Both the position numbers and the translations under genes were made by a program. The notes under the pieces were generated by a model. It was not told the origin of the DNA. It worked only from the letters and a program-made list of their open reading frames with translations, and searched no databases. Positions 15,360 to 22,944 of a DNA stretch of 43,702 nucleotides are shown piece by piece. The stretch lies in NCBI RefSeq assembly GCF_020889685.1, contig NZ_JACMYO010000062.1, positions 1 through 43,702 of the forward strand, read 5' to 3'. How positions within the stretch are numbered: the first letter of the stretch is position 1; each line of letters starts with the position of its first letter. The DNA comes from Bradyrhizobium oropedii. GTDB taxonomy: Bacteria > Pseudomonadota > Alphaproteobacteria > Rhizobiales > Xanthobacteraceae.

Positions 15360-18206
15360 ATGAACCCCGTCAAAGCACTCGAAAATCACCGCCAGGCCGT
15401 CTGGCTGGACTTCCTCGCCCGCGGGTTCGTCGCCAAGGGCGACCTGAAGCGGCTGATCGAGACCGACGGCGTCAAAGGCGTGACGTCCAACCCCTCGATC
15501 TTCGAGAAGGCGATCGGCAGCTCGGACGAGTATGACGGGGCGATCGGCCAGGCCCTCAAGAAGGGCGACCGCTCGGTCGCCGACCTGTTCGAGCATCTTG
15601 CCGTCGCGGATATCCAGCATGCCGCCGACGTGCTGCGCCCGGTCTATGACCACAGCCATGGCGGCGACGGCTTCGTCAGCCTCGAAGTGTCGCCCTATCT
15701 CGCCATGGACACCAAGGGCACGATCGTGGAAGCCGAGCGGCTCTGGAAGGACGTCCACCGCAAGAACCTGATGGTCAAGGTGCCGGCGACGCCGGAAGGC
15801 CTGCCGGCGATCGAATATCTGATCGGCGAAGGCATCAGCATCAACATCACGCTGCTGTTCTCGCAGGAGGTCTATCGGCAGGTCGCCGAGGCCTATCTCA
15901 GGGGCCTGGAGAAGTACGTCGCCAAGGGCGGCGATCCCTCCCATGTGGCGAGCGTCGCCAGCTTCTTCGTCAGCCGCATCGACTCCGCCGTCGACAAGCA
16001 GCTCGACGAGAAGATCGCAAAGGCCAACGACCCGCACGAAAAGGAACGGCTCGCGGCATTGAAGGGCAAGGTCGCGATCGCGAATGCCAAGCTTGCCTAC
16101 CAGGACTACAAGCGCCTGTTCTCGGGCCCGCGGTGGGACAGACTGACAGCCAAGGGTGCCAAGCCGCAGCGGCTGCTGTGGGCGTCGACCGGCACCAAGA
16201 ACAAGGACTACAGCGACGTCCTCTATGTCGAGGAGCTGATCGGCCCCGACACCGTCAACACCGTGCCGCCGGCAACGCTCGACGCCTTCCGCGATCACGG
16301 CAAGGTCCGCGACAGCCTCGAGGAGAATGTCGAGGACGCCCGCCACGTGCTGGAGGAGCTGGAGAAGTCCGGCATTTCGCTCGATGCGATCACCGAGGAA
16401 CTGGTGAAGGACGGCGTCAAGCTGTTCGCCGACGCGGCCGACAAGCTCTACGGCGCGGTGGCCCACAAGCGCGCCACCTCGCTCGGCGGCGGCATCGATC
16501 ACCAGAAGCTGGCGCTCGGCGCCACCATTTCGAAGGCCGTCGAGAAGAGCACCGAGGAATGGCGCACGTCGGCCAAGATTCGCCGGCTCTGGCACAAGGA
16601 CAAGTCGGTCTGGACCGGCGACGACGAGGACAAATGGCTGGGCTGGCTGACCAGCGCCGCCTCCGCCGATGTCGCCGACTACGAGGACTTCGCAGCGCGC
16701 GTGAAGGGACAGAACTTCACCGACGCCGTCGTGCTCGGCATGGGCGGATCGAGCCTCGGACCGGAAGTGCTGGCCCAGACCTTCCCGCACAAGTCCGGCT
16801 TCCCGCGGCTGCATGTGCTCGACTCCACCGATCCGGCGCAGGTGCGCGCGATGGAGGAGTATGTCGACATCGCCAGGACGCTGTTCATCGTCTCCTCCAA
16901 ATCCGGCGGCACCACCGAGCCGAACGTGATGAAGGACTATTTCTTCGACCGGGTGGCGAAAGCGATCGGCAAGGACAAGGCCGGCCACCGCTTCATCGCG
17001 GTCACCGATCCGGGCTCGTCGCTGCAAAAGGTCGCGATCAAGCAGGGCTTTGCCCGCATCTTCTACGGCGATCCCGCGATCGGCGGCCGCTATTCCGTGC
17101 TGTCGCCGTTCGGCCTGGTGCCGGCGGCAGCCGCAGGCATCGACCTCCGCAGCCTGCTCGGCCATACGCTCGCCATGGTGCGCTCGTGCGGCGCCGACGT
17201 GCCGCCGCAAGAGAACCCGGGCGTCCAGCTCGGGCTTGCGATAGGCATCGCCGGGCTCGAAGGCCGCGACAAAGTGACGATCTTCGCCTCGCCCGACGTC
17301 GCCGATTTCGGCGCCTGGGCCGAGCAGCTGATCGCGGAGTCGACCGGCAAGGACGGCAAGGGCCTGATCCCGATCGAGGGCGAGACGATCGGCGACGCCG
17401 CGGTCTACGGCAACGACCGCTTCTTCATCGACCTCCGCACCGAGAGTGAGAGCGACGCCGCGCATGAGGCGAAGCTCGCCGCGCTCGAGGCCGCCGGCCA
17501 CCCCGTGGTTCGCATCGTGATGAAGTCGATCGGCCATATCGGCCAGGAGTTCTTCCGCTTCGAGATCGCGACCGCAGTGGCGGGCTCGATCCTCGGCATC
17601 AACCCGTTCAACCAGCCCGACGTCGAGGCCGCCAAGATCAAGACGCGCGAGCTGACGGCGGCGTTCGAGAAGACCGGGTCGCTGCCGGCCGAGCAGCCGG
17701 TGGTGTCGGCTGATGACGTCGAGCTCTACACCGACGCGCAGAACGCCGAGGAGCTGCGCAAGGCCGGCGCCAATGGCGATCTCAATTCCTGGATCAGAGC
17801 GCATCTGTCGCGCTCCGGCCGCGGCGACTATGTCGCCCTGCTCGCCTATATCGAGCGCGACGGCGACACCATCGACGCCATGCAGGCAATGCGGCTGAAA
17901 GTCCGCGATGCCAAACACCTTGCGACATGCGCCGAGTTCGGCCCGCGCTTCCTGCATTCGACCGGGCAGGCCTACAAGGGCGGGCCCGACAGCGGCGTGT
18001 TCCTGCAGGTCACGACCGATGACGCCCAGGACCTGGCGGTGCCTGGCCAGAAGGCGAGCTTCGGCGTCATCAAGGCAGCGCAGGCGCGCGGCGATTTCGA
18101 CGTGCTCACCGAGCGCGGCCGGCGGGCGCTGCGCGTGCATCTCAAGGGCGATCTCACCTCCGGGCTCGCGGCGCTCGACGCCGCGATCTCGGCTGCACTG
18201 AACTGA
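15360..18206 (+). CDS. tal-pgi: Bifunctional transaldolase / glucose-6-phosphate isomerase
   Basis: 948 residues from the ATG at 15360. Residues 1 to about 370 are a transaldolase: GVTSNPSIFEKAI near 40, the Schiff-base Lys140 in LMVKVPAT, LLWASTGTKN near 275. Residues about 385-948 are a glucose-6-phosphate isomerase: LGMGGSSLGPEVLAQ near 460, IVSSKSGGTTEPN near 512, GGRYSVLSPFGLVPAAAAGID near 575 (shown in part), and GINPFNQPDVEAAK near 745. Such fusions are known in alphaproteobacteria and cyanobacteria. One polypeptide thus links fructose-6-phosphate release by transaldolase to glucose-6-phosphate formation, feeding the Zwf encoded two genes downstream. It is the first gene of a six-gene operon. 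Confidence 0.95.
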   Translation: MNPVKALENHRQAVWLDFLARGFVAKGDLKRLIETDGVKGVTSNPSIFEKAIGSSDEYDGAIGQALKKGDRSVADLFEHLAVADIQHAADVLRPVYDHSHGGDGFVSLEVSPYLAMDTKGTIVEAERLWKDVHRKNLMVKVPATPEGLPAIEYLIGEGISINITLLFSQEVYRQVAEAYLRGLEKYVAKGGDPSHVASVASFFVSRIDSAVDKQLDEKIAKANDPHEKERLAALKGKVAIANAKLAYQDYKRLFSGPRWDRLTAKGAKPQRLLWASTGTKNKDYSDVLYVEELIGPDTVNTVPPATLDAFRDHGKVRDSLEENVEDARHVLEELEKSGISLDAITEELVKDGVKLFADAADKLYGAVAHKRATSLGGGIDHQKLALGATISKAVEKSTEEWRTSAKIRRLWHKDKSVWTGDDEDKWLGWLTSAASADVADYEDFAARVKGQNFTDAVVLGMGGSSLGPEVLAQTFPHKSGFPRLHVLDSTDPAQVRAMEEYVDIARTLFIVSSKSGGTTEPNVMKDYFFDRVAKAIGKDKAGHRFIAVTDPGSSLQKVAIKQGFARIFYGDPAIGGRYSVLSPFGLVPAAAAGIDLRSLLGHTLAMVRSCGADVPPQENPGVQLGLAIGIAGLEGRDKVTIFASPDVADFGAWAEQLIAESTGKDGKGLIPIEGETIGDAAVYGNDRFFIDLRTESESDAAHEAKLAALEAAGHPVVRIVMKSIGHIGQEFFRFEIATAVAGSILGINPFNQPDVEAAKIKTRELTAAFEKTGSLPAEQPVVSADDVELYTDAQNAEELRKAGANGDLNSWIRAHLSRSGRGDYVALLAYIERDGDTIDAMQAMRLKVRDAKHLATCAEFGPRFLHSTGQAYKGGPDSGVFLQVTTDDAQDLAVPGQKASFGVIKAAQARGDFDVLTERGRRALRVHLKGDLTSGLAALDAAISAALN

Positions 18207-18218
18207 CGGAGGCCCACG

Positions 18219-19202
18219 ATGCAACTCGGCATGATCGGCCTCGGGCGGATGGGCGGCAACATCGTCCGCCGCCTGATGACCCAGGGCCACACCACCGTGG
18301 TCTATGACAAGGACCCCAAGGCAGTCGCGGCGCTGGTCGCGGACAACGCCACCGGCGCCTCGTCGCTGGAGGATTTCGTCCTCAAGCTGGAAGCGCCGCG
18401 CACCGCCTGGGTGATGCTGCCGGCCGGCAAGATCACCGAAGCCACCATCGAGGCGCTCTCGAAGCTGATGCAGCCCGGCGACGTCATCATCGACGGCGGC
18501 AACACCTTCTGGCAGGACGACGTCCGCCGCGGCAAGGCGCTCAGGGAGCGCGGGCTGCATTACGTCGATGTCGGCACCAGCGGAGGCATCTGGGGCATCG
18601 AGCGCGGCTACTGCATGATGATCGGCGGCGACAAGCCGGTGGTCGACCGGCTCGACCCGATCTTCAAGACGCTGGCGCCCGGGATCGGCGACATCCCGCG
18701 CACCCAGGGCCGCGACGGCCGCGATCCACGCATCGAACAGGGCTACATTCACGCCGGCCCAATCGGCGCCGGGCATTTCGTCAAGATGATCCACAACGGC
18801 ATCGAATACGGCCTGATGCAGGCCTATGCCGAAGGCTTCGACATCCTGAAGAACGCCAACATCGAGGCGCTGCCGCCGGAGCATCGCTTCGATCTCGACA
18901 TCGCCGATATCGCTGAGGTCTGGCGGCGCGGCAGCGTGATCCCGTCCTGGCTGCTCGACCTCACCGCTTCGGCGCTGGCGCAGAACCAGACGCTCGACAA
19001 TTATTCCGGCTTCGTCGAGGATTCCGGCGAAGGCCGCTGGACCGTCAATGCCGCGGTCGACGAGGCCGTGCCGGCCGAGGTGCTGACGGCCGCGCTCTAC
19101 ACGCGCTTCCGTTCGCGCAAGGATCACACCTTCGCGGAGAAGATCCTCTCGGCGATGCGCGCAGGTTTTGGCGGCCACAAGGAACCGCCGAAGAAGTCTT
19201 GA
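18219..19202 (+). CDS. gnd: 6-phosphogluconate dehydrogenase (decarboxylating), short form
   Basis: 327 residues; the ATG at 18219 follows the tal-pgi stop by 12 bp with GGAGG in the gap. Rossmann motif GLGRMG at 7-12; IDGGNTFWQDD near 90; substrate loop GTSGGIWGIERGY near 120; catalytic Lys and Asn in HFVKMIHNGIEYG near 185. At about 327 residues it is the short class, not the long (about 470) E. coli type. The second beta strand ends in VYDKDPKA; an acidic residue at this place usually means NAD+ preference, whereas NADP enzymes have an NRT pattern. I infer that the enzyme yields NADH plus ribulose 5-phosphate. Confidence 0.93.
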   Translation: MQLGMIGLGRMGGNIVRRLMTQGHTTVVYDKDPKAVAALVADNATGASSLEDFVLKLEAPRTAWVMLPAGKITEATIEALSKLMQPGDVIIDGGNTFWQDDVRRGKALRERGLHYVDVGTSGGIWGIERGYCMMIGGDKPVVDRLDPIFKTLAPGIGDIPRTQGRDGRDPRIEQGYIHAGPIGAGHFVKMIHNGIEYGLMQAYAEGFDILKNANIEALPPEHRFDLDIADIAEVWRRGSVIPSWLLDLTASALAQNQTLDNYSGFVEDSGEGRWTVNAAVDEAVPAEVLTAALYTRFRSRKDHTFAEKILSAMRAGFGGHKEPPKKS

Positions 19203-19221
19203 ATCGAACGTGGAAGGTCAC

Positions 19222-20715
19222 GTGCAGAAGAAACCCGACCCTTGCTCCTTCATCGTCTTCGGCGCCACCGGTGATCTGACGCACCGGCTGGTGGTCCCGG
19301 CGCTCTACAATCTCGCTGCCGGCAATCTGCTGCCGGACAAGTTCTGCGTCGTTGGCATCGCTCGCAAGGGTATGTCGAGCGAGCAGCTGACCGACAGCCT
19401 GCTGCAAGGGTTGCGCAAGTTCGCCACCCGTCCCGTGGACGAGGCGATCGCGAAGCGGCTGTTCGAATGCGTCACCGCGATCGAAGCCGATCCGAGCGAT
19501 CCCGGGTCTTTCGATGCCATGAATGAACGACTCGACAAGCTCGAGAAGGCGCGCGGCACCGGCGGCAACCGTCTGTTCTATCTCGCGACCCCGCCAAAGG
19601 CCTTCCTGCCGATCAGCGAGCAGCTCGGGCGCACCGGCATGCTGGCGGAGAACGGCGTCTGGCGGCGACTGATCATCGAAAAGCCGTTCGGGACCGATCT
19701 GGCATCGGCTCGGGCGTTGAATGCCGCGCTGCTGAAGCTGATGGACGAGCACCAGATCTATCGGATCGACCATTACCTCGGCAAGGAAACCGTCCAGAAC
19801 ATCCTGGTGCTGCGCTTTGCCAACGGCATGTTCGAGCCGATCTGGAATCGCAACCACATCGACCACATCCAGATCACTGTCGACGAGAAGCTCGGCGTCG
19901 GCCATCGCGGCAGCTTCTACGACGCCACCGGCGCACTGCGCGACATGGTGCCGAACCATCTGTTCCAGCTGCTGTCGCTGGTGACGATGGAGCCGCCGGC
20001 GCGCTTCGACGCCCATGCGGTGCGCTCGGAGAAGGCCGAGGTACTGAGCGCGATCCAGACCCAGACCGAGCAGGAAGCATTGTCCAACTCGGTGCGCGGC
20101 CAGTATCACGCCGGCCGGATCGGCGACACCGAGATCGAGGACTATCTCAAGACCCCGGACGTCAAGCCCGATAGCTGGACTGAGACCTATGCCGCGCTGA
20201 AACTGACCATTGACAATTGGCGCTGGGCCGGCGTGCCGTTCTATCTGCGCACCGGCAAGGCCCTGACCACCAAACGCACCGAGATCGCGATCAAGTTCAA
20301 GCAGGCGCCGTTCGCGATGTTCCGCGACACGGCGGTCGACCGCCTGTCGCAGAATTACCTGGTCATCTCCACCGAGCCGACCGAAGGCATCGAGCTGCAG
20401 TTCAACACCAAGGTGCCGGGCCCGGCCATCAACATCGACGGCGTCGAGATGAAGTTCCGCTACAAGGACTACTTCAAGGCCGAGCCGTCGACCGGTTACG
20501 AGACGCTGATCTATGACTGCATGATCGGCGACAATCTGCTGTTCCAGCGCGCCGACAGCGTCGAGGCCGGATGGACGGCGGTACAGCCCTTCATCGACGC
20601 CTGGAAGACTGCCGGCGGGCGCGGCCTGCAACCCTACAAGGCCGGCAGCGAAGGCCCGGAGGCTGCCAACGCGCTGCTCACGCGCGACGGCCGCAGCTGG
20701 CGGAAGCTGGGCTGA
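19222..20715 (+). CDS. zwf: Glucose-6-phosphate 1-dehydrogenase
   Basis: 497 residues from a GTG at 19222, chosen because GGAAGG lies 5 bases upstream; an in-frame ATG at 19168 lies inside gnd. The N-terminal nucleotide motif FGATGDLTHR is at 13-22. The substrate signature RIDHYLGKE has His184 and Lys188, and the catalytic-base His is in MVPNHLFQL (His246). LRTGKALTTKRTEI near 350 follows the family. It oxidises glucose 6-phosphate to 6-phosphogluconolactone, usually with NADP+ (NAD+ also used in some members). The pgl gene begins one base after its stop, so the lactone is handed straight to its hydrolase. Confidence 0.95.
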   Translation: MQKKPDPCSFIVFGATGDLTHRLVVPALYNLAAGNLLPDKFCVVGIARKGMSSEQLTDSLLQGLRKFATRPVDEAIAKRLFECVTAIEADPSDPGSFDAMNERLDKLEKARGTGGNRLFYLATPPKAFLPISEQLGRTGMLAENGVWRRLIIEKPFGTDLASARALNAALLKLMDEHQIYRIDHYLGKETVQNILVLRFANGMFEPIWNRNHIDHIQITVDEKLGVGHRGSFYDATGALRDMVPNHLFQLLSLVTMEPPARFDAHAVRSEKAEVLSAIQTQTEQEALSNSVRGQYHAGRIGDTEIEDYLKTPDVKPDSWTETYAALKLTIDNWRWAGVPFYLRTGKALTTKRTEIAIKFKQAPFAMFRDTAVDRLSQNYLVISTEPTEGIELQFNTKVPGPAINIDGVEMKFRYKDYFKAEPSTGYETLIYDCMIGDNLLFQRADSVEAGWTAVQPFIDAWKTAGGRGLQPYKAGSEGPEAANALLTRDGRSWRKLG

Positions 20716-20716
20716 C

Positions 20717-21469
20717 ATGGCTACGCCCGGCGAGCGCACAATCATCACGGTCGCCGATCCGGCAGCACTGGCGAAGACGGCCGCCGAGCGGGTGATCGCC
20801 AGGATCGACGAGAACAGCGGCCGGATCGCGATCTGCCTCACCGGCGGCTCCAGCCCCAAGGCGCTCTACCAGCTGCTGGCGACACCGGACTATCGCCAGC
20901 GGATTCCGTGGGACCGGATCGACTGGTTCATCGGCGACGAGCGTCTGGTGCCGCGCAAGGACCCGTTGCACAATATGGCCATGGCGCGCCAGGCCTTCCT
21001 CGACCGCTGCGCGCCGGCGGCGAATGTGCACCCGATCGCGACCGATACCGCCGATCTCAGGGACCCCGACGTCAGCGCGGCGCTGTACGAGAACGAGCTG
21101 ATGGCGTTCTACGGCGCCGAGCAGCTCGATCCGAAGCGGCCGCTGTTCGACCTGGTGCTGATGGGCATCGGGCCCGACGGCCACACCGCCTCGCTGTTTC
21201 CCGGATATCCGGCGGTCGAGGAAACCCAACGCTGGGTGGTCGAGGTACCCAAAGCCAATGTCGAACCGTTCGTGCCGCGGGTGTCGCTGACCCTCCCCAC
21301 GCTTGCCTCCTGCCGCGAGATGCTGTTCGAGGTCGCGGGCGAAAACAAGCGCGCGATCTTGACGCGCCTGTTCGCAGGCGAGAACCTGCCGGCAAACCGC
21401 GCGCGATCGCTGGGCGAGACCGTCTGGCTGATCGATCAGGCCGCGTTGCCGGAGGATTTTCGTGGATGA
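20717..21469 (+). CDS. pgl: 6-phosphogluconolactonase
   Basis: 250 residues; the ATG at 20717 comes one base after the zwf stop. It has the DevB-type signatures AICLTGGSSPKALYQLL near 38-54, WFIGDERLVP near 70, and LMGIGPDGHTASLFPG near 148-163. It hydrolyses 6-phosphogluconolactone to 6-phosphogluconate in the cytoplasm, which Gnd then decarboxylates. Its stop overlaps the ATG of a 13-codon frame (21466-21507) that runs across the gntK start. Confidence 0.95.
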   Translation: MATPGERTIITVADPAALAKTAAERVIARIDENSGRIAICLTGGSSPKALYQLLATPDYRQRIPWDRIDWFIGDERLVPRKDPLHNMAMARQAFLDRCAPAANVHPIATDTADLRDPDVSAALYENELMAFYGAEQLDPKRPLFDLVLMGIGPDGHTASLFPGYPAVEETQRWVVEVPKANVEPFVPRVSLTLPTLASCREMLFEVAGENKRAILTRLFAGENLPANRARSLGETVWLIDQAALPEDFRG

Positions 21470-21471
21470 TT

Positions 21472-21507
21472 TTCTTGATGAGCTTCTTGGGTGACCTTCT
21501 TGGGTGA
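21472..21507 (+). repeat. Short tandem repeats over the pgl-gntK junction
   Basis: CTTCTTGGGTGA occurs at 21483-21494 and again at 21496-21507, preceded by the related TTCTTGATGAG (21472-21482). The gntK GTG start (21491) lies inside the first full copy. Because the period is 13, gain or loss of one unit would shift the frame. A 13-codon frame from the ATG at 21466 reads through the repeats to a TGA at 21505-21507. Confidence 0.6.
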
Positions 21508-22024
21508 GGAGCAAAACCCCTGCGCACTGGTCGTGATGGGCGTCTCCGGATCGGGCAAGAGCACCATCGCCGACCGCCTTGCAATCCGGATCGGCTGGCG
21601 CTTCGAGGACGGCGACAGCTTTCATCCGCCGAGCAATGTCGCGAAGATGCATTCCGGCCAACCGCTCACCGACGAGGATCGCTGGCCTTGGCTGCGCGCG
21701 ATCGCCCATGAGATCGACCGCACCTGCGGCGTCCGCGAGCGCGCCGTCATCGCCTGCTCCGCGCTGAAGCGCAGCTATCGCGACATCCTGGTGCATGGCC
21801 GCCAGGATATCCGGATCGTCTTCCTCGACGGCACGCAGGAGCTGATCGCCGGGCGGCTGGCCGCGCGCAAGGACCATTTCATGCCGCCGGGCCTGCTCGC
21901 GAGCCAGTTCAGGACGCTGGAGCCGCCGACGCCGGACGAACGCCCGATTACGGTCGCGATCGACCGATCGGTCGACACCATCATCGAAGACATCGTCACT
22001 CAATTGAAGCTGGACCGCTCATGA
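21491..22024 (+). CDS. gntK: Gluconokinase (GntK family)
   Basis: 177 residues if translated from the GTG at 21491; a TTG at 21500 would give a start nearer to the usual family length, and neither has a strong ribosome site. The P-loop VVMGVSGSGKST is at about 15-26, followed by WRFEDGDSFHPPSN, LTDEDRWPWL, and CSALKRSYRD, all diagnostic of gluconate kinases. It makes 6-phosphogluconate from gluconate with ATP, giving a second entry to the Gnd step. The downstream HAD gene overlaps it by 4 bp (ATGA). No gluconate permease is nearby. Confidence 0.9.
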   Translation: MTFLGEEQNPCALVVMGVSGSGKSTIADRLAIRIGWRFEDGDSFHPPSNVAKMHSGQPLTDEDRWPWLRAIAHEIDRTCGVRERAVIACSALKRSYRDILVHGRQDIRIVFLDGTQELIAGRLAARKDHFMPPGLLASQFRTLEPPTPDERPITVAIDRSVDTIIEDIVTQLKLDRS

Positions 22025-22827
22025 CCCGCATCGCCCTTGTCGTATCCGATGTCGACGGTACGCTGCTCACCAAGGACAAGACCTTGACCGACGGCGCCCT
22101 GACGGCGGTACGCAGGCTGCACGTAGCCGGCATCGGCTTCACCATCGTCTCCAGCCGGCCGACCATCGGGATGGGCTTTCTGGTCGCGCCGCTCGCGATC
22201 ACGCTGCCGATCGGCGCCTTCAACGGCTCGTCGATCGTCGATCCGCAACTGAAGCCGCTCGAGCAGCATGTGATCCCCCCGGCCGTGGCCAAGCGCTGCA
22301 TCGATTTGCTCCGCGAGCGCGGCATCGATATCTGGCTGTTCACCAACGACCGCTGGCTGACCCGCAATCCTGATGGCGAGTACAACGCGCACGAAAAGCG
22401 CGCGATCAAGCATGACCCGACCATCGTCGAGGATTTCGCACCCTATCTCGACCAGGCCTGCAAGATCGTCGGCGCCAGCTCGGATGCGCCCCTGCTGCAA
22501 CGCTGCGAAGCCGACATGCAACAGATGGTCGGCCGTGACGCGACCGCGGTCCGCTCGCAGACCTATTATCTCGACGTCACCCCGCCCGGCCACGACAAGG
22601 GAACCTTCGTCGAGGGCATCGCGAAGCGTCTCGGCGTGCCGCTCGAAAATGTCGCTACGATCGGCGACATGCAGAACGATCTGTCGATGTTCGCGCGTAG
22701 CGGAATCTCGTTTGCGATGGGCAATGCCGGCGATGATGTAAAGGCGCGCGCCACGCATGTCACTGAGACCAACGAGAACGACGGTTTCGCGCGCGCGATG
22801 GATGTCGTGCTGACGACGGGCCGCTAA
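22021..22827 (+). CDS. HAD superfamily phosphatase (Cof-type, class IIB)
   Basis: 268 residues; the ATG overlaps the gntK stop. Motif I is DVDGTLL with Asp10 and Asp12, motif II lies in FTIVSSRP near 40-47, the motif III Lys is in HDKGTFVEGIA near 197, and motif IV is IGDMQNDLSMF near 217-227. The large cap domain between about 85 and 185 is the Cof/YbiV type. Such enzymes dephosphorylate sugar phosphates or similar metabolites. Being last in a sugar-phosphate operon, it may limit accumulation of a phosphosugar; the substrate cannot be named. Its TAA stop lies within the palindrome at 22824-22866. Confidence 0.9.
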   Translation: MTRIALVVSDVDGTLLTKDKTLTDGALTAVRRLHVAGIGFTIVSSRPTIGMGFLVAPLAITLPIGAFNGSSIVDPQLKPLEQHVIPPAVAKRCIDLLRERGIDIWLFTNDRWLTRNPDGEYNAHEKRAIKHDPTIVEDFAPYLDQACKIVGASSDAPLLQRCEADMQQMVGRDATAVRSQTYYLDVTPPGHDKGTFVEGIAKRLGVPLENVATIGDMQNDLSMFARSGISFAMGNAGDDVKARATHVTETNENDGFARAMDVVLTTGR

Positions 22828-22923
22828 AGCGCGATGAGATTGGGTTGAATCGTCATCGCGCTTTAGCTCCTTGTTTGAGCATGACCCTTTCGGAAAACCG
22901 CTTCGCACTTTTCCGGATCATGC
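22824..22923. repeat. Rhizobial-type double-hairpin palindromic repeat, probably also a terminator
   Basis: CTAAAGCGCGATGA (22824-22837) and TCATCGCGCTTTAG (22853-22866) are a perfect 14-bp inverted repeat that includes the stop codon of the HAD gene. A second imperfect hairpin follows, GCATGACCCTTTCGGAAAA (22879-22897) with TTTTCCGGATCATGC (22909-22923). Near-identical elements recur between genes in many Rhizobiales. Lying between convergent genes, it could end transcription from both sides. Confidence 0.85.
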
Positions 22924-22944
22924 TTTAAGCCACGATCCGGAAAA

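Noticed and set aside
15168..19178. A 1336-codon open frame antisense to tal-pgi and gnd
   Set aside because: It lies opposite two well-identified genes, is composed of Arg/Ala/Asp/Val-rich sequence typical of shadows in high-GC DNA, and has no recognisable motif.
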